Shown: piece by piece, positions 54,272 to 62,501 of the stretch | Layout: the number at the start of each line of letters is the position of its first letter | Numbering within the stretch: position 1 is the stretch's first letter | NCBI GenBank assembly: GCA_019856515.1 | Contig: CP082230.1 | Coordinates: 3,534,001 to 3,598,000 of the forward strand | Source: Prolixibacteraceae bacterium | Lineage (GTDB): Bacteria; Bacteroidota; Bacteroidia; Bacteroidales; Prolixibacteraceae | Direction of reading: 5' to 3' | DNA length: 64,000 nucleotides | The notes under the pieces: generated by a model | Databases searched by the model: none | What the model saw: only the letters and a program-made list of their open reading frames with translations | What the model was told of the DNA's origin: nothing | Position numbers and translations under genes: made by a program

Positions 54272-55261
54272 ATGAATCAAAAGAAGCAAAGCAAGGTGAT
54301 CGGAATAGGTAATGCTTTAGTAGATGAGATTACTTTGTTGATGGATCCTTCTGTGTTACAGAAATTTAATTTGGCTAAGGGGAGTATGACCTTGGTGGAT
54401 CGGGTGGAATCTGAGGTAATTCATCAGGAGACAAAAAATAATTCAAAAAAAATTACTTCAGGAGGATCTGTTTCTAACGTGGTAGGTGCATTGGCATCTT
54501 TAGGGATAGAAACTGGTTTTATTGGATCGATAGGCGAAGATGAATTAGGGTCCTTTTTTATTGATTCATTGTCTTCGATTGATGTCTCCCTATTCTTGAA
54601 GGAGAGTGCTGCTATGACTGGGGTTGCTATCTCTTTGGTTACACCAGATGGAGAAAGAACCTTTGCAACACATCTTGGAGCTGCAGCTCTTTTAGAGGCA
54701 GAGGATCTTAAGAAGGACTTTTTTGATGGGTTTGATATTTTTATGATCGAAGGCTATTTGGTTCAAAATCACTCTTTGATTATTGAAGCAGCAAGAATGG
54801 CTCATGATCTTGGATTGAAAGTGGCTATTGATTTGGCTAGTTTTAATGTGGTAACTGAGAATTTAGAGCTTTTGACCTCGTTGGTTTGTGATTATGTGGA
54901 TATTGTTTTTGCCAACGAAGAGGAAGCACGCGCTTTTGTGGGAAAAGAGCCTCGTGAGGCGCTTGATTGTATCGCTTCGATGGTTGATATGGCTGTGGTG
55001 AAGATCGGCGCTGAGGGCGCTTATGTGAGCCAAGAGGGGCAATGTTACCATGTGCCAACTTTATCGAATCATGTTGTTGATACTACTGGGGCTGGAGACT
55101 TCTTTGCTGCAGGTTTTCTGTATGGACTATCACAAGGCTACGAATTAGAGAGATGTGGTTATATTGGCTCTCTATTGGCCTCAAAAGTGATTGCAGTTAC
55201 AGGAGCTCATTTAGAAGATAATATGTGGGGTCAATTAAAGGAGGAGTTATCAGCTTTATAG
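54272..55261 (+). CDS. PfkB-family carbohydrate/nucleoside kinase (adenosine kinase-like)
   Basis: 329 residues from ATG 54272; a TTG at 54263 is in frame but adds only three residues. The first half has VIGIGNALVDEI, SGGSVSNVVGALASLG and GFIGSIGEDELG; the C-terminal PfkB signature is VVDTTGAGDFFAAGFLYGL with the catalytic Asp. The overall pattern (short, with the GGSVSN motif) resembles the adenosine kinase-like branch in Bacteroidota, but sugar kinases share it. It ends at the terminator behind which the group II intron sits. Confidence 0.88.
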   Translation: MNQKKQSKVIGIGNALVDEITLLMDPSVLQKFNLAKGSMTLVDRVESEVIHQETKNNSKKITSGGSVSNVVGALASLGIETGFIGSIGEDELGSFFIDSLSSIDVSLFLKESAAMTGVAISLVTPDGERTFATHLGAAALLEAEDLKKDFFDGFDIFMIEGYLVQNHSLIIEAARMAHDLGLKVAIDLASFNVVTENLELLTSLVCDYVDIVFANEEEARAFVGKEPREALDCIASMVDMAVVKIGAEGAYVSQEGQCYHVPTLSNHVVDTTGAGDFFAAGFLYGLSQGYELERCGYIGSLLASKVIAVTGAHLEDNMWGQLKEELSAL

Positions 55262-55282
55262 GATTACACCAGACTAAGAGAT

Positions 55283-55314
55283 AAAAAAAGCGGTTGAGAT
55301 CAACCGCTTTTTTT
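55283..55314. terminator. Terminator of pfkB gene, target site of the group II intron
   Basis: AAAAAAAGCGGTT (55283-55295) pairs with AACCGCTTTTTTT (55302-55314). Before the intron arrived it would have separated pfkB from convergent cysS and served both. The intron begins at the next base. Confidence 0.9.
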
Positions 55315-55728
55315 GTGTGTGTGCCATGCATGGAAATTAACTAATCGGTGTAAGTCCGTAGTGGAGGTTTGTAGAGCCAACCACCTAGCAGAAGGCAAGG
55401 GTGCTTATCGTGAGGTATAACCTGAAGGAAGCCGTATGCAAAACTCTGATCCGAGGTATACGAATCGCATTAGGCGGTATATAACTGGATAAGCTTGCAC
55501 GACAAAGTAAAGTCCGAATTCTACACGGAGTTTATACCGTAGATGTGGCGGATAGATGGAGTGAAAGTTAATTTCCTTACCATGGGAGATCTCACAGATG
55601 GATACAATGTATTTTCCCTGTCCATTCAAAAAAAGTTAACTGTGAGAAGTCAGCCGAGGTCATAGTACTGTACCCACTTTACAGGAAGGACTGAATCTTA
55701 AATTGTTCATAATACAGACTGTTACCTA

Positions 55729-57123
55729 ATGAAGGGATCAATGCAGAAAATATCGGAAGATAGCTACTTAAGTGAAGGTAGAGCAGAACTCGAGAATAAC
55801 TCAAGAGCGCACACTTTCAAAGGGATAACTGAAGGCATTATGGAAACGAACATTACAACAGATAATTTATTAGAACGTGTCCTAGAATCAGGTAACCTAA
55901 ATAAGGCTTATTTACAGGTTTATCGTAATAAAGGGAGTCATGGAGTTGATGAGATGCAAGTGGAATCCTTAAAAGATTATCTCAGACTTCATCGAGAAGT
56001 TTTAATAGCAGAACTACGAGAAGGGAAGTACCTTCCCAATCCTGTACGACGAGTCGAAATACCCAAAGAACCAGGTAAAACACGCCCTCTAGGTATTCCT
56101 ACTGTCGTGGATCGAGTTATTCAACAAGCCATTTCACAAGTTCTTAGTCCTATTTATGAGGAACAGTTTTCCAATTATAGCTTTGGATTCCGTCCGAATA
56201 AAGGAGCACATACAGCTATTATAGCCTGTAGCCAAACGATCACATCAGGTTATCATTATGCTATCGATATGGATATGGAAAGATTTTTCGATACCGTAAA
56301 TCATAGCAAGTTGATAGAGATCTTATCACGAACGATAAAAGATGGTCGATTAGTTTCCTTAATCCATAAATATCTAAGAGCCGGAGTTGTTGTTGAAGAG
56401 CAGTTTCAAGAAACAGAAACAGGAGTTCCTCAAGGAGGACCATTAAGTCCATTGCTAAGCAACATTATGCTGAATGAATTAGACCATGAACTCACAAGAC
56501 GAGGTCATGAGTTTGTTCGTTATGCAGATGATATTGTCATCTTATGTAAAAGCAAGCGAGGAGCTACACGCACGATGAATTCTACAATTCGTTTTATAGA
56601 AGATACTCTATTCTTAAAAGTGAATCGAGATAAAACAGAAGTGGTGCGCTACAATCAGATTAAGTTTCTTGGCTACAGTTTTTACAAAACAAAAGGTGTC
56701 GTTCGTTTTCGATTGTCGAAAAAGACACAACGGAAAGTGAAGCGCTCTTTGGAAGGAATTGTAGCACGGAATAATAGTATTGGTTACGATGAAATCAAAT
56801 CCAAGCTTAAAAGCTATATTCAAGGATGGGTAACCTATTATCGATTGGCAGATATGAAATCATTTCTGAAACAAGTAGATGAATGGCTAAGACGACGTAT
56901 CCGTATGGTAATATGGAAATGTTGGAAAAGAGTAAGAACGAAGATGAAGAATTTAATGAAACTCGGAGTTTCGAAGAACAAAGCGTATGAATATGCTAAT
57001 ACGAGGAAAAAGTATTGGCGCATTTCAAAGAGTCCAATTCTACAAACGACTATAACGAATAAGAATTTGGAGAAGGCAGGCTATATTACGCTAAGTGATT
57101 ATTATCAGAAAGTAAAGTCGTGA
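55729..57123 (+). CDS. ltrA: Group II intron reverse transcriptase/maturase
   Basis: 464 residues. Reverse-transcriptase blocks are clear: RPLGIPTVVDRVIQQAI, SFGFRPNKGAHTAI, AIDMDMERFFDTVNH, GVPQGGPLSPLLSNIML, and the catalytic FVRYADDIVIL at about residue 265. The maturase X domain includes KLKSYIQGWVTYYRLADM. The C-terminus (YWRISKSPILQTTITNKNLEK) is typical of class C proteins and no HNH endonuclease follows. It splices the intron RNA and copies it into new sites. No frameshift is seen, so the intron may be mobile. ATGs at 55741 and 55840 are alternative starts. Confidence 0.93.
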   Translation: MKGSMQKISEDSYLSEGRAELENNSRAHTFKGITEGIMETNITTDNLLERVLESGNLNKAYLQVYRNKGSHGVDEMQVESLKDYLRLHREVLIAELREGKYLPNPVRRVEIPKEPGKTRPLGIPTVVDRVIQQAISQVLSPIYEEQFSNYSFGFRPNKGAHTAIIACSQTITSGYHYAIDMDMERFFDTVNHSKLIEILSRTIKDGRLVSLIHKYLRAGVVVEEQFQETETGVPQGGPLSPLLSNIMLNELDHELTRRGHEFVRYADDIVILCKSKRGATRTMNSTIRFIEDTLFLKVNRDKTEVVRYNQIKFLGYSFYKTKGVVRFRLSKKTQRKVKRSLEGIVARNNSIGYDEIKSKLKSYIQGWVTYYRLADMKSFLKQVDEWLRRRIRMVIWKCWKRVRTKMKNLMKLGVSKNKAYEYANTRKKYWRISKSPILQTTITNKNLEKAGYITLSDYYQKVKS

Positions 57124-57126
57124 TTT

Positions 57127-57215
57127 AGGGAGTCGCCGTATACGAGACCCGTACGTACGGTGGTGTGGGAGGTGTACTGGAAGATAAAATATCTTCCAGC
57201 CATCTACCCGATTAT
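57127..57215 (+). ncRNA. Group II intron domains V and VI
   Basis: GTCGCCGTATACGAGACCCG and GTACGTACGGTGGTGTG fold as domain V; then GTACTGGAAGATA and TATCTTCCAGCC form the domain VI stem, followed by a bulged-A region and the 3' end. Located directly after the maturase stop. Confidence 0.85.
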
Positions 57216-58681
57216 TGTATATGCCATTCGGCACCGTCTTTTGTATCTTTGATTACCAGCCCTGCCTCTTTAAGTTGGTTACGAATCTTATCAGATGTAG
57301 CCCAATCTTTATTGGCTTTTGCTTCAGAACGAATATCTAGTAGAAGATCCATTACATTGGAAAGAACATCCGCTTGTTGATCTCCTTCGGTACTTGCTTT
57401 TAGACCTAATACGTTAATGGCTAATGTGTGGAACAGCTCTCTAAGGGCATCTATATCTTCTTGTGTAGCCTTTTGAGATCCCTCTTTAATCAGGTTAATG
57501 GTTTTTACTCCATCAAAAAGGTGCGCGATTAAAATAGGAGTGTTCATATCATCATTTATCGCCTCATAACATCTATTCATTAAACCATCAGTATCGATGG
57601 TAGAACTCTTACTAGGAGTAAGTAGTTCGATGTTTTGAATGGCTTGCATTAATCTCTGATATCCTTTCTCTGCAGCTTGAAGTGCCGTGTTCGAAAAATC
57701 GAGAGGACTTCTGTAGTGTGCTTGAAGAATAAAGAAACGTATGGTCATTGGATCGTATGACTGCTCCAATAGTTCATGTTTACCTTCGAATAGTTGGTCT
57801 AGGGTAATGAAATTGCCTAAAGATTTCCCCATCTTCTGACCGTTGATGGTGATCATGTTGTTATGCATCCAGTAGTTGACATGGTCATGTCCATGACAAG
57901 CTTTGGCTTGTGCCAACTCTGCTTCGTGGTGAGGAAACATGAGGTCCATACCACCACCGTGGATATCAAATCGATCTCCTAGGTATTTAGAACTCATTGC
58001 CGTACATTCGGTATGCCAACCAGGGAAACCCTCTCCCCAAGGAGATGGCCATCTCATAATATGTTCGGGTTGAGCATTCTTCCAGAGAGCAAAGTCTAGT
58101 CCAAAGTGTTTTTCACACTGCCCATCTAGTTCTCTTGTGTTGACAAGCATGTCTTCGATCTTTCTTCCAGAAAGTTCACCGTAGGTATGGTCGTTGGCAT
58201 ATTTACGAACATCAAAATAGACGGAACCATTGCTTACATAAGCGTATCCTTTGTTGATAAGCTCTTCGATTACTTCTATCTGTTCGATGATGTGTCCTGT
58301 AGCAGTAGGCTCAATGCTAGGAGGAAGAATATTCAAATCATTCATGTTCTTGTGATAGCTATTTGTGTACTGTTGTACCACTTCCATCGGTTCAAGAGCA
58401 TCTAGCTTTGCTTTCTTTGCAATTTTATCTTCTCCTTCATCCCCATCGTTAACAAGGTGTCCTACATCTGTGATGTTTCTTACGTAACGAACCTTAAAAC
58501 CAAGGTGTTGTAGATATCTGAAAAGGATATCGAAGGTGATGGCAGGTCGAGCATGACCTAAATGTGCATCGCCATAAACTGTAGGTCCACACACGTACAT
58601 TCCGACTTTATCCGGGTGGATAGGTTGAAATGTTTCTTTCTTACGAGAGTGCGTATTATAAATGACAAATTTGCTGTCCAT
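57212..58681 (-). CDS. cysS: Cysteine-tRNA ligase
   Basis: 489 residues from ATG 58681; a longer frame to 58819 begins upstream of the -7 box and is not used. HIGH-type motif in [15 protein letters not shown], the zinc-binding Cys/His set including [12 protein letters not shown], and the KMSKS-type loop [12 protein letters not shown] are visible. It charges tRNA-Cys. Its stop TAA (57212-57214 on the plus strand as TTA) coincides with the predicted 3' end of the group II intron, so the last bases of this gene may have been supplied by the intron. Confidence 0.95.
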   Translation of the reverse strand: MDSKFVIYNTHSRKKETFQPIHPDKVGMYVCGPTVYGDAHLGHARPAITFDILFRYLQHLGFKVRYVRNITDVGHLVNDGDEGEDKIAKKAKLDALEPMEVVQQYTNSYHKNMNDLNILPPSIEPTATGHIIEQIEVIEELINKGYAYVSNGSVYFDVRKYANDHTYGELSGRKIEDMLVNTRELDGQCEKHFGLDFALWKNAQPEHIMRWPSPWGEGFPGWHTECTAMSSKYLGDRFDIHGGGMDLMFPHHEAELAQAKACHGHDHVNYWMHNNMITINGQKMGKSLGNFITLDQLFEGKHELLEQSYDPMTIRFFILQAHYRSPLDFSNTALQAAEKGYQRLMQAIQNIELLTPSKSSTIDTDGLMNRCYEAINDDMNTPILIAHLFDGVKTINLIKEGSQKATQEDIDALRELFHTLAINVLGLKASTEGDQQADVLSNVMDLLLDIRSEAKANKDWATSDKIRNQLKEAGLVIKDTKDGAEWHIQ

Positions 58682-58707
58682 ATCGTTGACAATTACTTTT
58701 AGAACTA

Positions 58708-58715
58708 CAAAATTA
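58708..58715 (-). promoter_or_regulatory. Candidate -7 box for cysS
   Basis: Reads TAATTTTG on the minus strand, 26 bases before ATG 58681. It decides the start against the upstream in-frame ATG at 58819. Confidence 0.6.
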
Positions 58716-58901
58716 TAAATATTAGGGAAATAGAAGTCAAAAAGTGTTTTTTTCCAATTGTATAATGTGATGTATTTCGATAGAAAATGAGTTTCATCAC
58801 ATTGATGTGATTCTTTCATGCGCCAAAAACAATAAAGTATTGTTTTAGTAGTTTATTTTATGAGTATCATGATTAACTTGTGGAGGTAACGCAAAACATA
58901 T

Positions 58902-61900
58902 ATGTCTAAAAATAGAGTTCAATATATATTCGTCTTAATTTTCGTTGGCACATTTTTTCTTTTTTATAGCTGTGGTACAACTCGTAACACAGGATTGTCA
59001 AGAAGATTTCAGAATATGACATCCCATTATAATGTCTACTATAATGGTAAAACTGCCTATGACACGGGTTTAGATAAAGTAAAACACGATTTTGTCCTTG
59101 ATTATAGTATCCCTTTGCCTGTTTTCATTGAAGATATCCCTGAAGCAAGAGGCGTTGGGTCAAGCTACTTTAAGAAAGCAATTACGAAATCGGATAAGCT
59201 GGTAAAGAAGCATTCAATCAAGGTGAAGCCAAAGAAGGGAAGTGGCGATGCTGCTTTTATGAAAAGAGGTGAGTGGAATGATTGGGTGGACAATGCTTAT
59301 GTTTTGAAAGGGAAAGCACTTTATTGTAGTGGCAAAGTGGAGGATGCTCAATTTGTCTTTCAAATGATAATTCAAAAATATCCTTATAGCGAGTCTTTGA
59401 ACGAAGCTAAATTGTGGATTTCGAGATCATTTTTTACGCAAGGTGAAGATGAAGAAGCCATTGTTTATCTTCAGAAATTAGAGGCCACTAAGGGACTATC
59501 AAAATCTGTTCGTAGAGATATATCATTGGTATGGGCTGACTATCAGATAAAGAGTGAAAATTATGGTGCAGCTATTACTCGATTGGAGAATGCACTTAAG
59601 TTTCCGATGTCAGGAGCCGATAAGAGACGATATAACTTTTTATTGGGGCAACTTTATGCCTCTATGGATAAAAAAGGAGAAGCGGTGAAATGTTATCAAA
59701 AGGTGTTGGGAATGAATACACCTTACCGTATGTCTTTTTATGCTAAGATTGGGATCTATGAATTGGATAATAGCAAAAGAGAGTTGAAGAAGTCCAAACG
59801 TTTTCTTGGTCGTCTACTAAGAGACGAGAAGAATGAGGACTTTCAAGATCGTATATACTATGCTTTAGGTAATATCTATTGGGAACAGAGTGAACAAGAT
59901 GTTGCTATTGATTATTATAAGCAGTCGGTGACTCTTTCCGAAGCAAATCCAACCCAAAGAGTTGAATCATCATTAAGATTAGCAGATATATTCTTTGATA
60001 GAAAAAAATATCGAAATAGTCAGGCTTACTACGATACAGCTGTTTCAGTTATTCCATCTAGTTACCCGAAAGCGAATGAAATTCGTCGAAGAGCAAAGTT
60101 CTTAACTGCTTTGACGGAGAACCTTCAGGTGATCGAAACTCAGGATAGTTTGCAGAACTTGGCTGGGTTACCAAAGGATGTTTTGGATAAAAAGATCGTG
60201 GGTTGGATAAAGGATGAGAGAAAACGTCAGCGAGAAGAGATGCTTCGCAAACAAAGTCAACAACAAAATGACTTAGATGATAATTTCTTCCGTAGCAATG
60301 CTCAGATGAATTTGTCGCAACAAAACCCTCAAAGATCTGGAAGTAGTGGTAGTAGTTGGTATTTTTATAACCCATCAACGGTCGCTTCTGGAAAAGCAAG
60401 TTTTAGGCAAATATGGGGTAAGCGTGCACTGTCTGATAATTGGAGAAGGGCAGATAAGTCTAAAATGGAAGAAGGTTTCGGTGATGAAGTGGATACTTCA
60501 CAAGATGGTGCATTAGAGGGAGAAGAAGAGCAGAAGCAGAAAAAGTTGTCTCCTTTAGATAAGGGGTATTACGTTAAAGATATTCCGAGAAATGATTCAA
60601 TGTTTGTTGCCTCGGATAAGAAAATATGCCTTGCCGCTTATAATGCTGCACGTATCTATGGTGAAGATCTTGATGATGTGTCGGCTTCGTTGGAAATGTT
60701 TGATCTATATCTTAGAAAGGTCTCTGACCCTCAAATGAAATTGACTGCCCTGTATTATGCATATGATCTGTCGAATAGGGCTGGTCGTAAGAGTGAAGCA
60801 GAGATGTATAAGGCTCGAATATTAAATGGTTTTGGTCATACAAGAATTGCAATGTATTTGCGTAATCCAGAGTCATTTGAGTCGATATTGAAAGCACGAA
60901 GGGAGCAGGATGACCTATATGCGAAATCTGTTGTTGCATTGAGGTTGGGTCAATATGATAAGGCCACATCTTTTAGTAGTGAGATCGTTACCAATCCTCA
61001 AGACTCTACTTTGTTGCCTAAGGCAGCTTATATTCAAATGGTGTCTGTCGGAGCTCAAAAGGGAAGTATTTATTTGGAGGGCATGATAAAAGAGTATAAG
61101 CTTAAATATCCAAAATCAGAGCTGATGCCAAGGGTGCTTCGTTTAGAGAAATTAGTGGCAGAACAGTCATTGAAAGATTATGCAACGATGGTACAGAATG
61201 GCTATATCCATTCAGAGATACAAAATCAGGAGGCGTTTGGTTCAAATGGAGGAGAGTTTGTGGATCAGAAGTTTGAGAATATCGATGAAACATTCTTCTA
61301 TTATGTGATTGAAGTGGGTGCTTCTTTGACTGCTGACCTAAATAGATTGCGTTTTGATGTAGCTCACTTTAATATTGATTTCTTTCCAGAAGATGATTTC
61401 GATGTGGATATTGAAAAATTAAATGAGGCAACATCTTTGATTGTGGTGCGTACGCTGCCTAATAAGGATTTTGCTAAGATATATTTTAATGCGATTACGC
61501 ATCAGAAAAGAGCTTTCAGTAGTTTGAATGGCACGAAGTTTAAGAATTATGTGATCTCTTCTAAGAACTTTAGAACGATTAAAGAGGATAAGGTGTCGAT
61601 GGATTATCAGAAGTTCTTTATTCGAAATTTCTCACAGAGTGTGAACGGATTGGCTTTAGATCAGAAAAGTAATATTGATCCGATGGTCTTGTTGAAAGAG
61701 CTTGAATCCCAAAAGCAGAATCCAGAGCCACAAGGTCAGTTTGTTGCGGTGAATACAGCAGAAGTAGCTGTTGAAACAGTAGGATCAGAAGAGGTGGTTA
61801 AATCTGAAGAGAGAGAAGTCGAATCAGCAGTTGAACAGACAAAGAGTGTGTCTACGGAGCAGGTCAATGAAGAAACTTCCGTTTCAGAACTGTTAGAGAA

Positions 61901-62429
61901 TAAACTTGCTGAGAAACCTGCACCTGTTGTTACGAATGAACCAGCTAAAGCTGCAGCTGCAGTTACAACCACTGCTGTGGTTGCGTCTACAGTAGAAAGT
62001 ACAAGTGAAGAGGTCGAACAAGAGGTTCTTGATGTACGAAAGCCCGAGGATGTGTTTACAGGCAGGGAGGATATTCGATTTGCAGTTATCTTTATTGTTA
62101 AAAAGGATGTACGTACAATGAACAAGGTAAGACAACAACTCATGTTGGTAAATATTAAGGATCTTAATAAACGCAACTACAAGGTGTCGGCTGAAAATTA
62201 TGATGCTTCGACTAGCTTTGTGGTTGTAAGAGGATTGTCCGATTATAATAAGGCGCTTGCCTATGTGAAGGCTTTAGTCGCAACAAAACGCTATAAAGAA
62301 GCGGTAGTAGGATTGGTGAATGAGGCTATGGTAATCTCTGAGGAGAATCTCAGAAGGTTGAATAAAAATAAAGAGATGGATCTGTATCGAACTTTTTATC
62401 GTAATGAAAAGATGCCGATGCTAAAATAA
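58902..62429 (+). CDS. porW: T9SS lipoprotein PorW/SprE (TPR protein) with duplicated C-terminal domain
   Basis: 1175 residues. A lipoprotein signal peptide ends at LFYSC-GTTRNTGLSRRFQNMTSHYNVYYNG, noted as the CGTTRNTGLSRR start, the PorW/SprE hallmark. Residues about 100-420 are tetratricopeptide repeats, and more repeats occur at about 575-780. PorW/SprE is needed for T9SS function and gliding in Flavobacterium and Porphyromonas, on the periplasmic side. Residues about 797-908 and about 1057-1170 are two similar beta-alpha domains (compare YQKFFIRNFS with LYRTFYRNEK) joined by an acidic, Ala/Thr/Val-rich linker. It is longer than the family norm that I recall (about 850-900). porX follows 72 bases later. 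Confidence 0.88.
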   Translation: MSKNRVQYIFVLIFVGTFFLFYSCGTTRNTGLSRRFQNMTSHYNVYYNGKTAYDTGLDKVKHDFVLDYSIPLPVFIEDIPEARGVGSSYFKKAITKSDKLVKKHSIKVKPKKGSGDAAFMKRGEWNDWVDNAYVLKGKALYCSGKVEDAQFVFQMIIQKYPYSESLNEAKLWISRSFFTQGEDEEAIVYLQKLEATKGLSKSVRRDISLVWADYQIKSENYGAAITRLENALKFPMSGADKRRYNFLLGQLYASMDKKGEAVKCYQKVLGMNTPYRMSFYAKIGIYELDNSKRELKKSKRFLGRLLRDEKNEDFQDRIYYALGNIYWEQSEQDVAIDYYKQSVTLSEANPTQRVESSLRLADIFFDRKKYRNSQAYYDTAVSVIPSSYPKANEIRRRAKFLTALTENLQVIETQDSLQNLAGLPKDVLDKKIVGWIKDERKRQREEMLRKQSQQQNDLDDNFFRSNAQMNLSQQNPQRSGSSGSSWYFYNPSTVASGKASFRQIWGKRALSDNWRRADKSKMEEGFGDEVDTSQDGALEGEEEQKQKKLSPLDKGYYVKDIPRNDSMFVASDKKICLAAYNAARIYGEDLDDVSASLEMFDLYLRKVSDPQMKLTALYYAYDLSNRAGRKSEAEMYKARILNGFGHTRIAMYLRNPESFESILKARREQDDLYAKSVVALRLGQYDKATSFSSEIVTNPQDSTLLPKAAYIQMVSVGAQKGSIYLEGMIKEYKLKYPKSELMPRVLRLEKLVAEQSLKDYATMVQNGYIHSEIQNQEAFGSNGGEFVDQKFENIDETFFYYVIEVGASLTADLNRLRFDVAHFNIDFFPEDDFDVDIEKLNEATSLIVVRTLPNKDFAKIYFNAITHQKRAFSSLNGTKFKNYVISSKNFRTIKEDKVSMDYQKFFIRNFSQSVNGLALDQKSNIDPMVLLKELESQKQNPEPQGQFVAVNTAEVAVETVGSEEVVKSEEREVESAVEQTKSVSTEQVNEETSVSELLENKLAEKPAPVVTNEPAKAAAAVTTTAVVASTVESTSEEVEQEVLDVRKPEDVFTGREDIRFAVIFIVKKDVRTMNKVRQQLMLVNIKDLNKRNYKVSAENYDASTSFVVVRGLSDYNKALAYVKALVATKRYKEAVVGLVNEAMVISEENLRRLNKNKEMDLYRTFYRNEKMPMLK

Positions 62430-62501
62430 AGGGCGTTTCTCTATAGTTTATGAACTTCACTCTTTCTATATTGTTATTTGAATCATAAAAGAGTTGATAT
62501 T

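Larger units (their letters stand above)
55315..57215 (+). mobile_element. Group II intron, class C type
   Basis: Starts with GTGTG at 55315, directly after the T-run of a terminator hairpin, the target preference of class C introns. The 5' part (about 55330-55728) is structured RNA; the open reading frame follows, then domains V and VI. The 3' end is set at 57215 from the ending CGATTAT; an end at 57212 is also possible. Total about 1.9 kb. The encoded protein lacks an endonuclease domain, as is usual for class C. Confidence 0.88.

Noticed and set aside
55729..57123. Reverse transcriptase as a retron or phage-defence enzyme
   Set aside because: Maturase X domain, class C C-terminus, GTGTG start and domains V/VI around it show a group II intron.
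57165..57380. Short plus-strand open frame at the intron-cysS junction
   Set aside because: It runs across intron domain VI and the antisense of cysS; composition is that of a shadow frame.
58682..58819. N-terminal extension of cysS
   Set aside because: It lies upstream of the TAATTTTG box on the minus strand, and the family N-terminus begins at 58681.
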